Source of the DNA: a bacterium
GTDB taxonomy: Bacteria; Bacillota; Clostridia; Oscillospirales; Oscillospiraceae
Assembly: GCA_019424865.1 (NCBI GenBank)
Contig: JAHYYS010000064.1
Location: forward strand, 1 to 14,933
DNA length: 14,933 nt
Direction of reading: 5' to 3'
In this document: piece by piece, positions 1 to 5,597 of the stretch
How positions within the stretch are numbered: position 1 is the first letter of the stretch
How the letters are laid out: every line of letters begins with the position of its first letter
The notes under the pieces: generated by a model
Database searches by the model: none
The model's input: only the letters and a program-made list of their open reading frames with translations
What the model was told of the DNA's origin: nothing
Program-made: the position numbers and the translations under genes

Positions 1-350
1 ATGGGGAAGTCCCCCATGAAAATCTCCTGCTCGTTGATCTGGTTGTTCTGGGTGTTGCGCAGGTGGACCTTCACCTTAATGGGGGCGGCATAGGTGGCGT
101 CCCGGGCCTTGCACTCCTCCACGTCGTACTTGGGCGGCTCGTCCATGGAGTAGTCAATGAAGCTCAGCTCCAGGTTGCCGGCATAGTCGGTGATGGAGCC
201 CACATCCTTGAACACCTCCCGCAGGCCGGTGTCCAAAAACCACTGATAGGAGGTCTTCTGCACCTCCAGCAGGTTGGGCATCTCCAGGATCTCCTGATAC
301 CGGGCAAAGCTCTTGCGCAGGGTCTTGCCGTACATTACGTCCTTGACCAT
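1..350 (-). CDS. rpoB: DNA-directed RNA polymerase subunit beta, N-terminal fragment
   Basis: This is the first 116 or so residues of the beta subunit of RNA polymerase, the catalytic core that binds DNA and RNA in the cytoplasm. The minus-strand reading begins MVKDVMYGKTLRKSFARYQE and continues with the family-typical LEMPNLLEVQKTSYQWFLDTGLRE stretch. It ends at NNQINEQEIFMGDFP, the hallmark beta-subunit segment, and the rest lies beyond the left edge. ATG at 350 is preferred because MVKDV is the usual clostridial start. A TTG at 362, preceded by GAAAGCGAG, is an in-frame alternative, and a TGA lies further upstream in that frame. The upstream neighbour is a divergent gene, so no rplJ-rplL pair directly precedes rpoB here, unlike the common bacterial order. 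It is driven by the promoter at 600-629. Confidence 0.95.
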   Translation of the reverse strand, partial: MVKDVMYGKTLRKSFARYQEILEMPNLLEVQKTSYQWFLDTGLREVFKDVGSITDYAGNLELSFIDYSMDEPPKYDVEECKARDATYAAPIKVKVHLRNTQNNQINEQEIFMGDFP

Positions 351-593
351 TCTAAAAATCAACTCGCTTTCTTCGTGACTAACGGTTGGTTCTCATGGGG
401 TTTTCTCCCCGGATGCAGGGAAAAACGGTCGAATCCGTTGTCGTTTTGCACAATTCCGGTTCTGCTCCGCTTTTCCGCACACCCGGGCCGGTTGGTTGTT
501 TCCCCGCTGGTTCCCTTGCCAATTTCCCCCGCCTGTGGTAGACTAGCACCGCAGAGTGGCGAGGACTCGGCTTTTGAAACAGGGATATAAAAG
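351..593 (-). other. rpoB 5' leader (about 240 nt, untranslated)
   Basis: The stretch between the predicted rpoB transcription start (about 593) and its start codon holds no convincing gene. On the minus strand it has a short AACGG/CCGTT stem ending in T5 (about 419-435), a GGGG-agaaaa-CCCC mini-hairpin just before the gene, and a five-codon ORF (Met-Arg-Thr-Asn-Arg) about 50 nt before rpoB. None of these is strong alone. A leader this long on an rpoB transcript is compatible with post-transcriptional control, but I cannot match it to a known ribosomal-protein leader family. Confidence 0.4.
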
Positions 594-599
594 CATTTT

Positions 600-629
600 A
601 TTGTACCACGTACGGATAAGGGCTGTCAA
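600..629 (-). promoter_or_regulatory. Sigma-A promoter for rpoB
   Basis: On the minus strand there is a perfect TTGACA (-35, plus positions 624-629) and TACAAT (-10, 600-605) with an 18-bp spacer, preceded by an A-rich UP-like stretch (643-650 read on the minus strand). It points at rpoB and predicts a start near 593. The -35 box sits inside the inverted repeat at 611-642. The region 643-783 between this promoter and the divergent one shows no gene or clear signal. Confidence 0.8.
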
Positions 630-642
630 GTCTTTATCCGTA
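611..642. promoter_or_regulatory. Operator-like inverted repeat over the rpoB -35 box
   Basis: TACGGATAA (611-619) and TTATCCGTA (634-642) form a perfect 9-bp inverted repeat with a 14-bp centre that contains the rpoB -35 hexamer. Such a layout suits a dimeric DNA-binding protein that blocks or modulates the promoter. Read on the plus strand it is also followed by T6, so an AT-rich terminator hairpin is the alternative, although no plus-strand gene upstream needs one. Confidence 0.5.
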
Positions 643-783
643 TTTTTTCCGCATATTTCCTCCCGCCCTTTCCGCCCTGCCCCGGGCGCTGCCGCCTCCC
701 ATTTTTCTTCGCCGGCCGGTCCGTTTCTGTCCGGTTTGCCGGCTTCAGGCGTATTTTTCCATCTGAAACCCGCGAAATAAGAT

Positions 784-812
784 TTGACAACCGGTAACAA
801 ATATGTTACAAT
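784..812 (+). promoter_or_regulatory. Sigma-A promoter for the 860-2078 unit
   Basis: TTGACA (784-789) and TACAAT (807-812) are spaced by 17 bp, a near-consensus housekeeping promoter. It predicts a start near 819, about 40 nt before the ATG at 860. It probably serves both the 96-aa protein and the NlpC/P60 gene, since no second promoter was found between them. Confidence 0.82.
794..809. promoter_or_regulatory. Operator-like inverted repeat between -35 and -10
   Basis: GTAACA (794-799) and TGTTAC (804-809) are a perfect 6-bp inverted repeat with a 4-bp centre, lying in the spacer and running into the -10 box of the 784-812 promoter. A further related half-site, GGTTAC, occurs at 815-820. Placement inside the promoter is typical of a repressor site. 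The cognate regulator is unknown. Confidence 0.45.
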
Positions 813-859
813 TCGGTTACAACTTCAATCTCAGCACACAAGCAAGAAGGAGGAGTACA

Positions 860-1150
860 ATGGCTGATGAGCGCATCCCTCTTTCCTACAAGGGACATCC
901 CCTGCGCCGGAAAGACAATTTGATTTATTACGGAACGATGGCCGAAAAATATATTATTATGCTTCAAATTCTCTCCACCAAGCAGGTAAACGGCCTGGCG
1001 ATGGCCGACAAGGTGGCCGTTCAGCTTCAGCTGACCGACCCCGACCTGAAAAGCCGGGACCGGGTGGTCAAGAAGAGCGAAAAGGACAGCCTGTATGCCG
1101 CCATGGACGTGGCCTGTGTCTGGCTGGACCGGGCTTTGAGCAGCAAGTAA
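860..1150 (+). CDS. Conserved hypothetical protein, 96 aa
   Basis: This is a small soluble, charged protein beginning MADERIPLSYKGHPLRRKDN. I do not recognise a named domain, although it reads like a short protein conserved in clostridial gut bacteria. It has no signal peptide and no membrane segment. The middle (IIMLQILSTKQVNGLAMADKVAVQLQL) looks like a compact alpha/beta fold, and the C-terminus is helical (DSLYAAMDVACVWLDRALSSK). The ATG at 860 is chosen over one at 803 because it follows AAGGAGGAG with good spacing, whereas 803 lies upstream of the predicted transcription start. It is first in a unit with the wall hydrolase, with a 61-nt gap that contains a GTTTCC-cca-GGAAAC hairpin (about 1157-1171) but no terminator. 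The operator-like repeat in its promoter suggests regulation. Confidence 0.8.
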   Translation: MADERIPLSYKGHPLRRKDNLIYYGTMAEKYIIMLQILSTKQVNGLAMADKVAVQLQLTDPDLKSRDRVVKKSEKDSLYAAMDVACVWLDRALSSK

Positions 1151-1211
1151 GATATTGTTTCCCCAGGAAACGCTCCGCCGACTAGACAGAAAAATGGGAG
1201 GATTACCAGCT

Positions 1212-2078
1212 ATGCACCTGAAGAAAACCGCCGTACGCCTCACTGCCAGTCTGGTGCTCCTGAGCACCCTCGCCGTTCCCGCCCTGGCCGCCTCCGGCAC
1301 CGTCAACGCGGAGGGCAGCTCCCTGCGCGTCCGCTCCCAGGCCAACACCAACAGCGCCGTGCTGGGCAGCCTGTCCCACGGCACCCAGGTGGAGGTCAAC
1401 GCCGTTACCGAGAGCGGCTGGTACCAGATCTCCTATAACGGCGCCGCCGGCTATGTGTCCGGCGACTATCTCACCGTGGCCGACGCCGCCCAGCTCCCTG
1501 TGGAGAAGGAGCCCGTATACGCCCGGGTTACCGCCTCCGCCCTGAACGTCCGCTCCGGTCCGGGCACCGACTATGAAAAGACGGACAAGCTCTCCGCCGG
1601 CACCGTGGTCGAGGTGCTGGAAGAGAGCAACGGCTGGTACAAGATTGACTCCGGCTACATCAGCGCGGAATACGCCGTGATTGTGGACGCGGCCAGCGCC
1701 ACGCTGGGCAGTGAGATTGCCAATTACGCCCTCACCTTTGTGGGCTATCCCTATGTGTACGGCGGCAGCAGCCCCAGCGGCTTTGACTGCTCCGGCTTCA
1801 CCTCCTATGTCTATGCCCAGTTCGGCATCTCCCTCAACCGCTCCGCCTCCAACCAGCTGGACAACGGCACCCCCGTCTCCATGAGTGAGCTGCAGCCCGG
1901 CGATCTGGTGCTGTTCAAAAAGTCCGGCACCGGCAGCAAGCGGGCCTCCCACGTGGGCATTTATATCGGGGGCAACCAGTTTGTCCACGCCTCCACCTCC
2001 ACTGTGGGCGTCATTGTCAGCAATATGAGCGACGCCTACTACACCTCCGGCTTTGTGGGCGGACGCCGCCTGGTCTGA
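1212..2078 (+). CDS. Secreted SH3b-SH3b-NlpC/P60 peptidoglycan hydrolase
   Basis: This 288-aa exported cell-wall enzyme probably cuts peptide stems of peptidoglycan as a cysteine endopeptidase. A signal peptide (residues 1-26; KK, then a hydrophobic core, cleavage after ALA) is followed by two bacterial SH3 domains (about 29-89 and 104-159, each with the LRVRS/LNVRSGPGT motif), which usually bind the wall. The C-terminal NlpC/P60 domain (about 165-286) has the catalytic cysteine in FDCSGF (Cys193), the histidine in SHVGIY (His247), and a polar third residue, probably His259 in FVHAS. The start at 1212 follows GGGAGG and places the signal peptide at the N-terminus; an upstream ATG at 1155 would add 19 non-signal residues. 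It ends just before a strong terminator. The substrate bond (gamma-D-Glu-diamino acid) is inferred from the family. Confidence 0.92.
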   Translation: MHLKKTAVRLTASLVLLSTLAVPALAASGTVNAEGSSLRVRSQANTNSAVLGSLSHGTQVEVNAVTESGWYQISYNGAAGYVSGDYLTVADAAQLPVEKEPVYARVTASALNVRSGPGTDYEKTDKLSAGTVVEVLEESNGWYKIDSGYISAEYAVIVDAASATLGSEIANYALTFVGYPYVYGGSSPSGFDCSGFTSYVYAQFGISLNRSASNQLDNGTPVSMSELQPGDLVLFKKSGTGSKRASHVGIYIGGNQFVHASTSTVGVIVSNMSDAYYTSGFVGGRRLV

Positions 2079-2110
2079 TCCCTCCGGACCAACTGAATCT
2101 GTGAAACAAA

Positions 2111-2140
2111 AACCCTGCCGCAGCGCGGCAGGGTTTTTTC
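2111..2140. terminator. Bidirectional intrinsic terminator
   Basis: A perfect 11-bp stem, AACCCTGCCGC (2111-2121) with its complement at 2125-2135 and a 3-nt loop, is followed by T6 on the plus strand and by a T-rich tail on the minus strand. It sits between the convergent NlpC/P60 gene and folA and can stop both. Confidence 0.93.
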
Positions 2141-2159
2141 GTTTATTTCTCATTTCCGG

Positions 2160-2645
2160 TCACCGTGCTCCGCTGCGGCGGTAGGTCACATAGCGGAAGG
2201 TCACGCCCTCGTGCTCCATGGGCTCCGACTCCTCCTCCGCCCGCCACTCCGGGCGCCGGTCCAGATCCGGGAACCAGCAGTCGGCAGGGAAGGCGGCCTG
2301 GATTTTGGTCACATAGGCGGTATCGCACCGGTCCAGCAGCGCCTGGTACACCGACGCCCCGCCCACCACAAAGGCGTCCTCCGGCGCGGCGTCCAGCAGC
2401 TCCTCCAGGCCGGAGAACACCTCCGCCCCCTCCGGATGAAACGCCGGGTTCCGGGAGAGCACCAGGTTCCTTCTTCCCTTCAGGGGCTTCCCGCCGGGAA
2501 AGGTCGCCATGGTCTTGCGCCCCAGAACCAGCGCGTGCCCCATGGTCAGCGCCTTGAAGCGCTTCAGGTCCTCCGGGATATAGATCAGCTGGTCGCCGCC
2601 CTTCCCGATGCCCCAGTTCTCATCCACCGCCACAATCATATTCAT
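2160..2645 (-). CDS. folA: Dihydrofolate reductase
   Basis: It reduces 7,8-dihydrofolate to tetrahydrofolate with NADPH, in the cytosol, regenerating the cofactor that thymidylate synthase oxidises. The protein is 161 aa, usual for bacterial DHFR. Visible motifs are the N-terminal strand MNMIVAVDENWGIGKG, the substrate acid in IPEDLKRF (Asp26), the NADPH loop GRKTMATFP (42-50) and VVGGASVY (93-100). At the position of the tryptophan found in E. coli-type enzymes (Trp22) this protein has isoleucine (LIYIPED), a variation seen in other clostridial DHFRs as I recall. That could alter antifolate binding, but this is inference. The gene lies 18 nt downstream of thyA on the same strand, has AAGGAG upstream, and ends at the shared terminator. 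Confidence 0.96.
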   Translation of the reverse strand: MNMIVAVDENWGIGKGGDQLIYIPEDLKRFKALTMGHALVLGRKTMATFPGGKPLKGRRNLVLSRNPAFHPEGAEVFSGLEELLDAAPEDAFVVGGASVYQALLDRCDTAYVTKIQAAFPADCWFPDLDRRPEWRAEEESEPMEHEGVTFRYVTYRRSGAR

Positions 2646-2663
2646 CGCGCAGACTCTCCTTGT

Positions 2664-3494
2664 TCAGACTGCCACCGGGATCTTCTGATCCAGGGGGTGG
2701 GCCTGATAGCCCTCCAGCTTTACGCTGTCCTTGGTAAAGGCATAAAAGTCCGTGACCGTGGGATCCAGGGTGAACTTGGGGGCCTCATAGGGCTTCCGGG
2801 TAATGAGCTCCTCCACCACCGGCACGTGCCGATCATAGATGTGTGCATCGGCAATGACGTGGACCAGCTCCCCGGCCTCCAGGCCGGACACCTGGGCGAT
2901 CATGTGCAGCAGCACGGCGTACTGCATCACATTCCAGCCGTTGGCGGTCAGCATGTCCTGAGAGCGCTGGTTCAGGATGCCGTTGAGCACATGTCCGCTG
3001 ACATTGAAGGTCATGGAATAGGCGCAGGGGTACAGAGCCATCTCGCTCAGGTCGTGGTGGTTATACAGGCTGGTGAGGATGCGGCGGGAGGCGGGGTCGT
3101 GCTTCAGGTCCCAGAGCACCTTGTCCACCTGGTCCATGTCCCCCTGGGGATAGTGGTGCTTCACCCCCAGCTGATAGCCGTAAGCTTTGCCGATGGAGCC
3201 GTTTTCGTCGGCCCAGGCGTCCCACACATGGCTGCCCAGATCGCGGACGTTGTTGGACTTCTTCTGCCAGATCCACAAAAGCTCGTCCACCGCGCTTTTC
3301 AGATACTGCCTGCGCACGGTGAGGATGGGGAACTCCTCCCGCAGGTCGTAGCGGTTCACCACGCCGAACAGCTTGACGGTGTGGGCGGGCGTGCCGTCCT
3401 CCCACCGGGGCCGCACCTGCAAATCGGTATCCCACACGCCCCGGGACAGGATGTCCCTGCAATTTTGAATAAAAACCTCGTCGGCATAGCTCAT
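2664..3494 (-). CDS. thyA: Thymidylate synthase (ThyA type)
   Basis: It methylates dUMP to dTMP using 5,10-methylene-tetrahydrofolate, which becomes dihydrofolate and is recycled by the next gene, folA. The 276-aa protein carries the catalytic cysteine in LYPCAYS (Cys157), the phosphate-binding arginines in PASRRIL (137-138), the QRSQDML block (176-182), the Asn in GWNVMQY (Asn188) and the nucleotide-contacting HIYDRH (218-223). The LYPC-A variant in place of the textbook LPPCH is typical of the clostridial branch. The start at 3494 follows AGGAGG with 8-nt spacing; the frame remains open upstream to 3611, but that extension crosses the thyA promoter and the spoIIID terminator. It is transcribed with folA from 3531-3559. 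Confidence 0.95.
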   Translation of the reverse strand: MSYADEVFIQNCRDILSRGVWDTDLQVRPRWEDGTPAHTVKLFGVVNRYDLREEFPILTVRRQYLKSAVDELLWIWQKKSNNVRDLGSHVWDAWADENGSIGKAYGYQLGVKHHYPQGDMDQVDKVLWDLKHDPASRRILTSLYNHHDLSEMALYPCAYSMTFNVSGHVLNGILNQRSQDMLTANGWNVMQYAVLLHMIAQVSGLEAGELVHVIADAHIYDRHVPVVEELITRKPYEAPKFTLDPTVTDFYAFTKDSVKLEGYQAHPLDQKIPVAV

Positions 3495-3530
3495 GGCCGC
3501 AACCTCCTGTGCTGTCGATTTTCGGGGACT

Positions 3531-3559
3531 ATCATACCACACGGCGGCGGAAAAATCAA
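3531..3559 (-). promoter_or_regulatory. Sigma-A promoter for thyA-folA
   Basis: On the minus strand TTGATT (plus 3554-3559) and TATGAT (3531-3536) are spaced by 17 bp, ending about 37 nt before the thyA ATG. The -35 box lies next to the T-tract of the spoIIID terminator, so the two units are tightly packed but separate. Confidence 0.75.
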
Positions 3560-3560
3560 A

Positions 3561-3600
3561 AGAAAAAGCGCCGGGGAGCCGCTTTTTTCGCAGCTCCCCG
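3561..3600 (-). terminator. Intrinsic terminator of spoIIID
   Basis: On the minus strand, 8 nt after the spoIIID stop, CGGGGAGC (plus 3593-3600) pairs with GCTCCCCG (3572-3579) across a loop of about 13 nt, followed by GCGC and a T5-C-T4 tract. It separates spoIIID from thyA. Confidence 0.85.
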
Positions 3601-3607
3601 ATGCGCC

Positions 3608-3844
3608 TCATTCCCCTTTGTATTTTTTCCGGGTGGCGATGCCGCCCCGGATGTGGCGCTGGGCCTTGTTTTCCTCCAGCACCTGCTTCACCTGGAGATA
3701 GAGCGACCGATGAAAGACCGGCAGCCGCTCGGCCAGGTCTTTATGTACGGTGGACTTGGAGATCCCAAATTTGCGGGCGGCCGCCCGGACGGTGGCACGG
3801 TTTTCTATGATGTACAGGGCCAGGCGTTCCGCCCGTTCCTCCAT
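3608..3844 (-). CDS. spoIIID: Sporulation transcriptional regulator SpoIIID
   Basis: This is a small DNA-binding protein acting in the mother cell during sporulation, where it activates and represses genes of the sigma-E regulon and leads to sigma-K. The 78-aa reading has the family core ATVRAAARKFGISKSTVHKD (18-36, helix-turn-helix), then LAERLP and the basic C-terminal tail AQRHIRGGIATRKKYKGE, close to B. subtilis SpoIIID (93 aa). The ATG at 3844 follows GAAGGG at short spacing. An in-frame GTG at 3868 (VCDILKGN extension) is possible. Longer readings back to 3955 start upstream of the promoter and are rejected. It is monocistronic, with its own terminator and a sigma-E-like promoter, and shows that the organism belongs to a spore-forming lineage. 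Confidence 0.93.
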   Translation of the reverse strand: MEERAERLALYIIENRATVRAAARKFGISKSTVHKDLAERLPVFHRSLYLQVKQVLEENKAQRHIRGGIATRKKYKGE

Positions 3845-3888
3845 GTTACCCTTCAAAATATCACACACTCCCCGCCTCTTGTTGGTTA

Positions 3889-3917
3889 TATCTATGCGTG
3901 GGGCGGCCTGGATATTC
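3889..3917 (-). promoter_or_regulatory. Sigma-E-type sporulation promoter of spoIIID
   Basis: On the minus strand GAATATC (plus 3911-3917) and CATAGATA (3889-3896) are separated by 14 bp. This resembles the sigma-E pattern KMATATT-N14-CATACAHT, and B. subtilis spoIIID is known to be sigma-E dependent. No sigma-A promoter with a comparable fit is present here. Confidence 0.65.
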
Positions 3918-3949
3918 AGCGCCGGGAGCCGGTTTTTCTCCGGTCCTCT

Positions 3950-3977
3950 TTTCATTTGCTCCTTTCTGTGCTATACT
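3950..3977 (+). promoter_or_regulatory. Weak candidate promoter of the acetyltransferase-DUF554 unit
   Basis: TATACT (3972-3977) is a good -10 about 35 nt before the ATG at 4012. The -35 is poor (TTTCAT at 3950-3955, 16-bp spacer). It would be divergent from the spoIIID promoter. Confidence 0.45.
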
Positions 3978-4011
3978 CCTCAGCAGAGTTTTTGCAAAGG
4001 AGAGACTGCCT

Positions 4012-4662
4012 ATGAACCACCGGCAGCGCATGCTGGCCGGGCTTCCCTATCAGGCCGGGCTGGACGGACTGCCCCAGGAGCGGCTGGAGGCCCGGAAGCT
4101 GACCTATGCCTTCAACCACCTTCCCCCGGAGCAGCAGGAGGAGGCCGTCTCCATCCTGAAGCGGCTGTTTGGCCGCACGGGCCGGGAGCTTTGGGTCGAG
4201 GCCCCCTTCCACTGCGACTACGGCTACAACATTGAAGTGGGCGAGAATTTTTATGCCAACTACAACCTGACCATTCTGGACGTGGGCAAGGTCACCATCG
4301 GGGACAACGCCATGTTCGCCCCCAACGTGTCCATCTTCACTGCCGGCCACCCCATCCACCCCCAGGCCCGCAACTCCGGCTATGAGTACGGCCTGCCCAT
4401 CACCATCGGGGACAACGTGTGGATTGGAGGGGGCGCCATCCTTCTGCCCGGCGTAACGGTGGGCAGCAACGTGGTCATCGGGGCCGGCAGCGTGGTGGGC
4501 CGGGACATTCCCGACAATGTGGTGGCCGCGGGCAACCCCTGCCGGGTGGTCCGGGAGATCACCGACGCCGACCGGGATTTCTACTTCCGGAACCTGCCCT
4601 TTGACGTGGATGACTATCTGACCGGGGAAAACCCGCTCTCCGGCCCGAGCTCTTCCCGGTAA
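4012..4662 (+). CDS. Maltose/galactoside O-acetyltransferase family (LbH hexapeptide)
   Basis: This 216-aa cytosolic enzyme is expected to transfer acetyl from acetyl-CoA to a sugar hydroxyl, as Maa and LacA do. It has the Maa-type N-terminal helical cap (1-60), then left-handed beta-helix hexapeptide repeats (about 72-175; e.g. VTIGDN, ITIGDNVWIGGG, VTVGSNVVIGAGS). The acetyl-acceptor loop has the catalytic histidine in TAGHPIHP (His113, with His116 nearby), followed by the NSGYEYGLPI signature. The C-terminal AAGNPCRVVREI closes the domain, and about 25 residues follow. The start at 4012 has AAAGGAGA upstream; the earlier in-frame ATG at 3898 is rejected because it precedes the promoter. 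The DUF554 gene follows 25 nt later. The actual acceptor sugar cannot be read from the sequence. Confidence 0.9.
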   Translation: MNHRQRMLAGLPYQAGLDGLPQERLEARKLTYAFNHLPPEQQEEAVSILKRLFGRTGRELWVEAPFHCDYGYNIEVGENFYANYNLTILDVGKVTIGDNAMFAPNVSIFTAGHPIHPQARNSGYEYGLPITIGDNVWIGGGAILLPGVTVGSNVVIGAGSVVGRDIPDNVVAAGNPCRVVREITDADRDFYFRNLPFDVDDYLTGENPLSGPSSSR

Positions 4663-4687
4663 CCCCCGGGAAGCGCGGAGGGAACAC

Positions 4688-5413
4688 ATGATTGGGATCG
4701 GGACTGCCGCCAATGTGGCGGCCATCGTGGCGGGCGGCTGCATCGGGCTGACCCTCCGGGGCGGACTGAAGGAGCACTATCAGCAGGCCATCATCCGCAC
4801 ATTGGGGCTGTGTACCCTGTTTATCGGGGCGGCCGGCGCCCTGCCCGGGCTGGTGCGCGTGGAGGGAGGCAGCCTGGCCGGCGTCCCCATGGGGCAGACG
4901 CTGGGGATGATTTTGTCCCTGGCTCTGGGCACACTGCTGGGGGAGTGGCTGGATTTCGAGGGAAAAATGGAGCGGCTGGGCGCCTGGCTGAAGGCCCGGG
5001 CCGCCCGGGAGGGGGACAGCACCTTTATTCAGGGCTTTGTCACCGCCTCCCTCACCGTCTGCATCGGCGCCATGGCCATTGTGGGCGCTATTCAGGACGG
5101 GCTGTCCGGCGACCCCTCCACCCTGTTCACCAAGTCCATTCTGGACTTTATGATTGTGATGATCTTCGCCGCCGCCTATGGCCGGGGCGCCATCTTTTCC
5201 GCCCTGCCCGTGGGTGTGCTCCAGGGGGCGGTGACCCTGTGCGCCGGGCTGCTGGCCCCGGTTTTCAGCCAGGACATCATCGACAACCTGTCTTTTCTGG
5301 GCTCCATTCTCATCTTCTGCGTGGGGATCAATCTGGCCTTCGGCAGCAGGTTCCGGGTGGCCAACATGCTGCCCGCCCTGGTCATTGGGGCGGTGTACAC
5401 CGCTCTGTTCTGA
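4688..5413 (+). CDS. DUF554 family membrane protein (YdfK/YqgA-like)
   Basis: This 241-aa polytopic inner-membrane protein of unknown function belongs to the DUF554 family. The N-terminal GTAANVAAIVAGGCIGLTLRGGL is the family's recognisable opening. About seven hydrophobic segments follow, with GLCTLFIGAAGAL, LGMILSLALGTLLGEWLDFEGKMERLG, TASLTVCIGAMAIVGAIQDG and the C-terminal FLGSILIFCVGINLAFGSRFRVANMLPALVIGA all characteristic. Transport has been proposed for relatives but nothing here proves it. GGAGGG lies 5 nt before the ATG. It appears co-transcribed with the acetyltransferase upstream. It is followed by the palindrome cluster, whose first hairpins can terminate this transcript. Confidence 0.9.
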   Translation: MIGIGTAANVAAIVAGGCIGLTLRGGLKEHYQQAIIRTLGLCTLFIGAAGALPGLVRVEGGSLAGVPMGQTLGMILSLALGTLLGEWLDFEGKMERLGAWLKARAAREGDSTFIQGFVTASLTVCIGAMAIVGAIQDGLSGDPSTLFTKSILDFMIVMIFAAAYGRGAIFSALPVGVLQGAVTLCAGLLAPVFSQDIIDNLSFLGSILIFCVGINLAFGSRFRVANMLPALVIGAVYTALF

Positions 5414-5497
5414 ATTTGCTGTTTTGCATCGCACCCGGGGCTGCCGCAAAAGCCCTCCTGCGGGGGCAAAATTTTGTGCAGTCAGGCTTGAAAAGGC
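5414..5497. other. Intergenic tail after DUF554, gene-free
   Basis: There is no gene here. It contains CCGCA/TGCGG and GCAAAATTTTG-type short palindromes, and an AAAAGCCCTCC motif (about 5450-5460) that recurs inverted near 5855-5865. It leads into the palindrome cluster. The whole stretch 5414-6001 (588 bp) has no supportable coding sequence; the open frames across it are by-products of the palindromes. Confidence 0.5.
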
Positions 5498-5530
5498 GGC
5501 GCACCACTTTTCCCGCAAAAGTGGTGCGCC
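5498..5530. repeat. Perfect palindromic repeat, copy 1 (14-bp stem)
   Basis: Arms 5498-5511 and 5517-5530 (GGCGCACCACTTTT and its complement) are perfectly paired around the 5-nt loop CCCGC. The central 31 bp (5499-5529) is identical to 5877-5907. There is no T-tract on the plus side, so it is not a classical terminator for DUF554; on the minus strand a CCTTTTC follows. Confidence 0.9.
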
Positions 5531-5538
5531 TGAGACTG

Positions 5539-5588
5539 TCGAAAAAGAGGCTTGTCAATTTCAATCAATTGACAAGCCTCTTTTTCGA
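5539..5588. terminator. 22-bp perfect hairpin, terminator-like in both directions
   Basis: Arms 5539-5560 and 5567-5588 pair perfectly over 22 bp around the loop TCAATC. The right arm contains CCTCTTTTT and the left arm AAAAAGAGG, so a shorter stem followed by T5 forms on either strand. It is a plausible end for the acetyltransferase-DUF554 transcript. Its length and perfection exceed what termination needs and resemble a dispersed intergenic repeat. Confidence 0.75.
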
Positions 5589-5597
5589 GAAAGGCAG

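Noticed and set aside
351..593. rpoB leader as a ribosomal protein L10-type autoregulatory leader
   Set aside because: The gene after it is rpoB rather than rplJ, and I could not assign the conserved kink-turn elements.
1155..1211. Upstream ATG at 1155 as the start of the NlpC/P60 protein
   Set aside because: It would put 19 polar residues before the signal peptide and has no ribosome site, while GGGAGG precedes the ATG at 1212.
2111..2140. Perfect inverted repeat after the NlpC/P60 gene as a mobile-element end
   Set aside because: The short loop, T-tracts on both sides and position between convergent genes make it an ordinary bidirectional terminator.
2211..3701. Plus-strand 496-codon open frame opposite thyA-folA
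   Set aside because: It is the antisense shadow of two clearly identified minus-strand genes in GC-rich DNA. Its composition is His/Val/Gln/Gly-rich, typical of a shadow frame.
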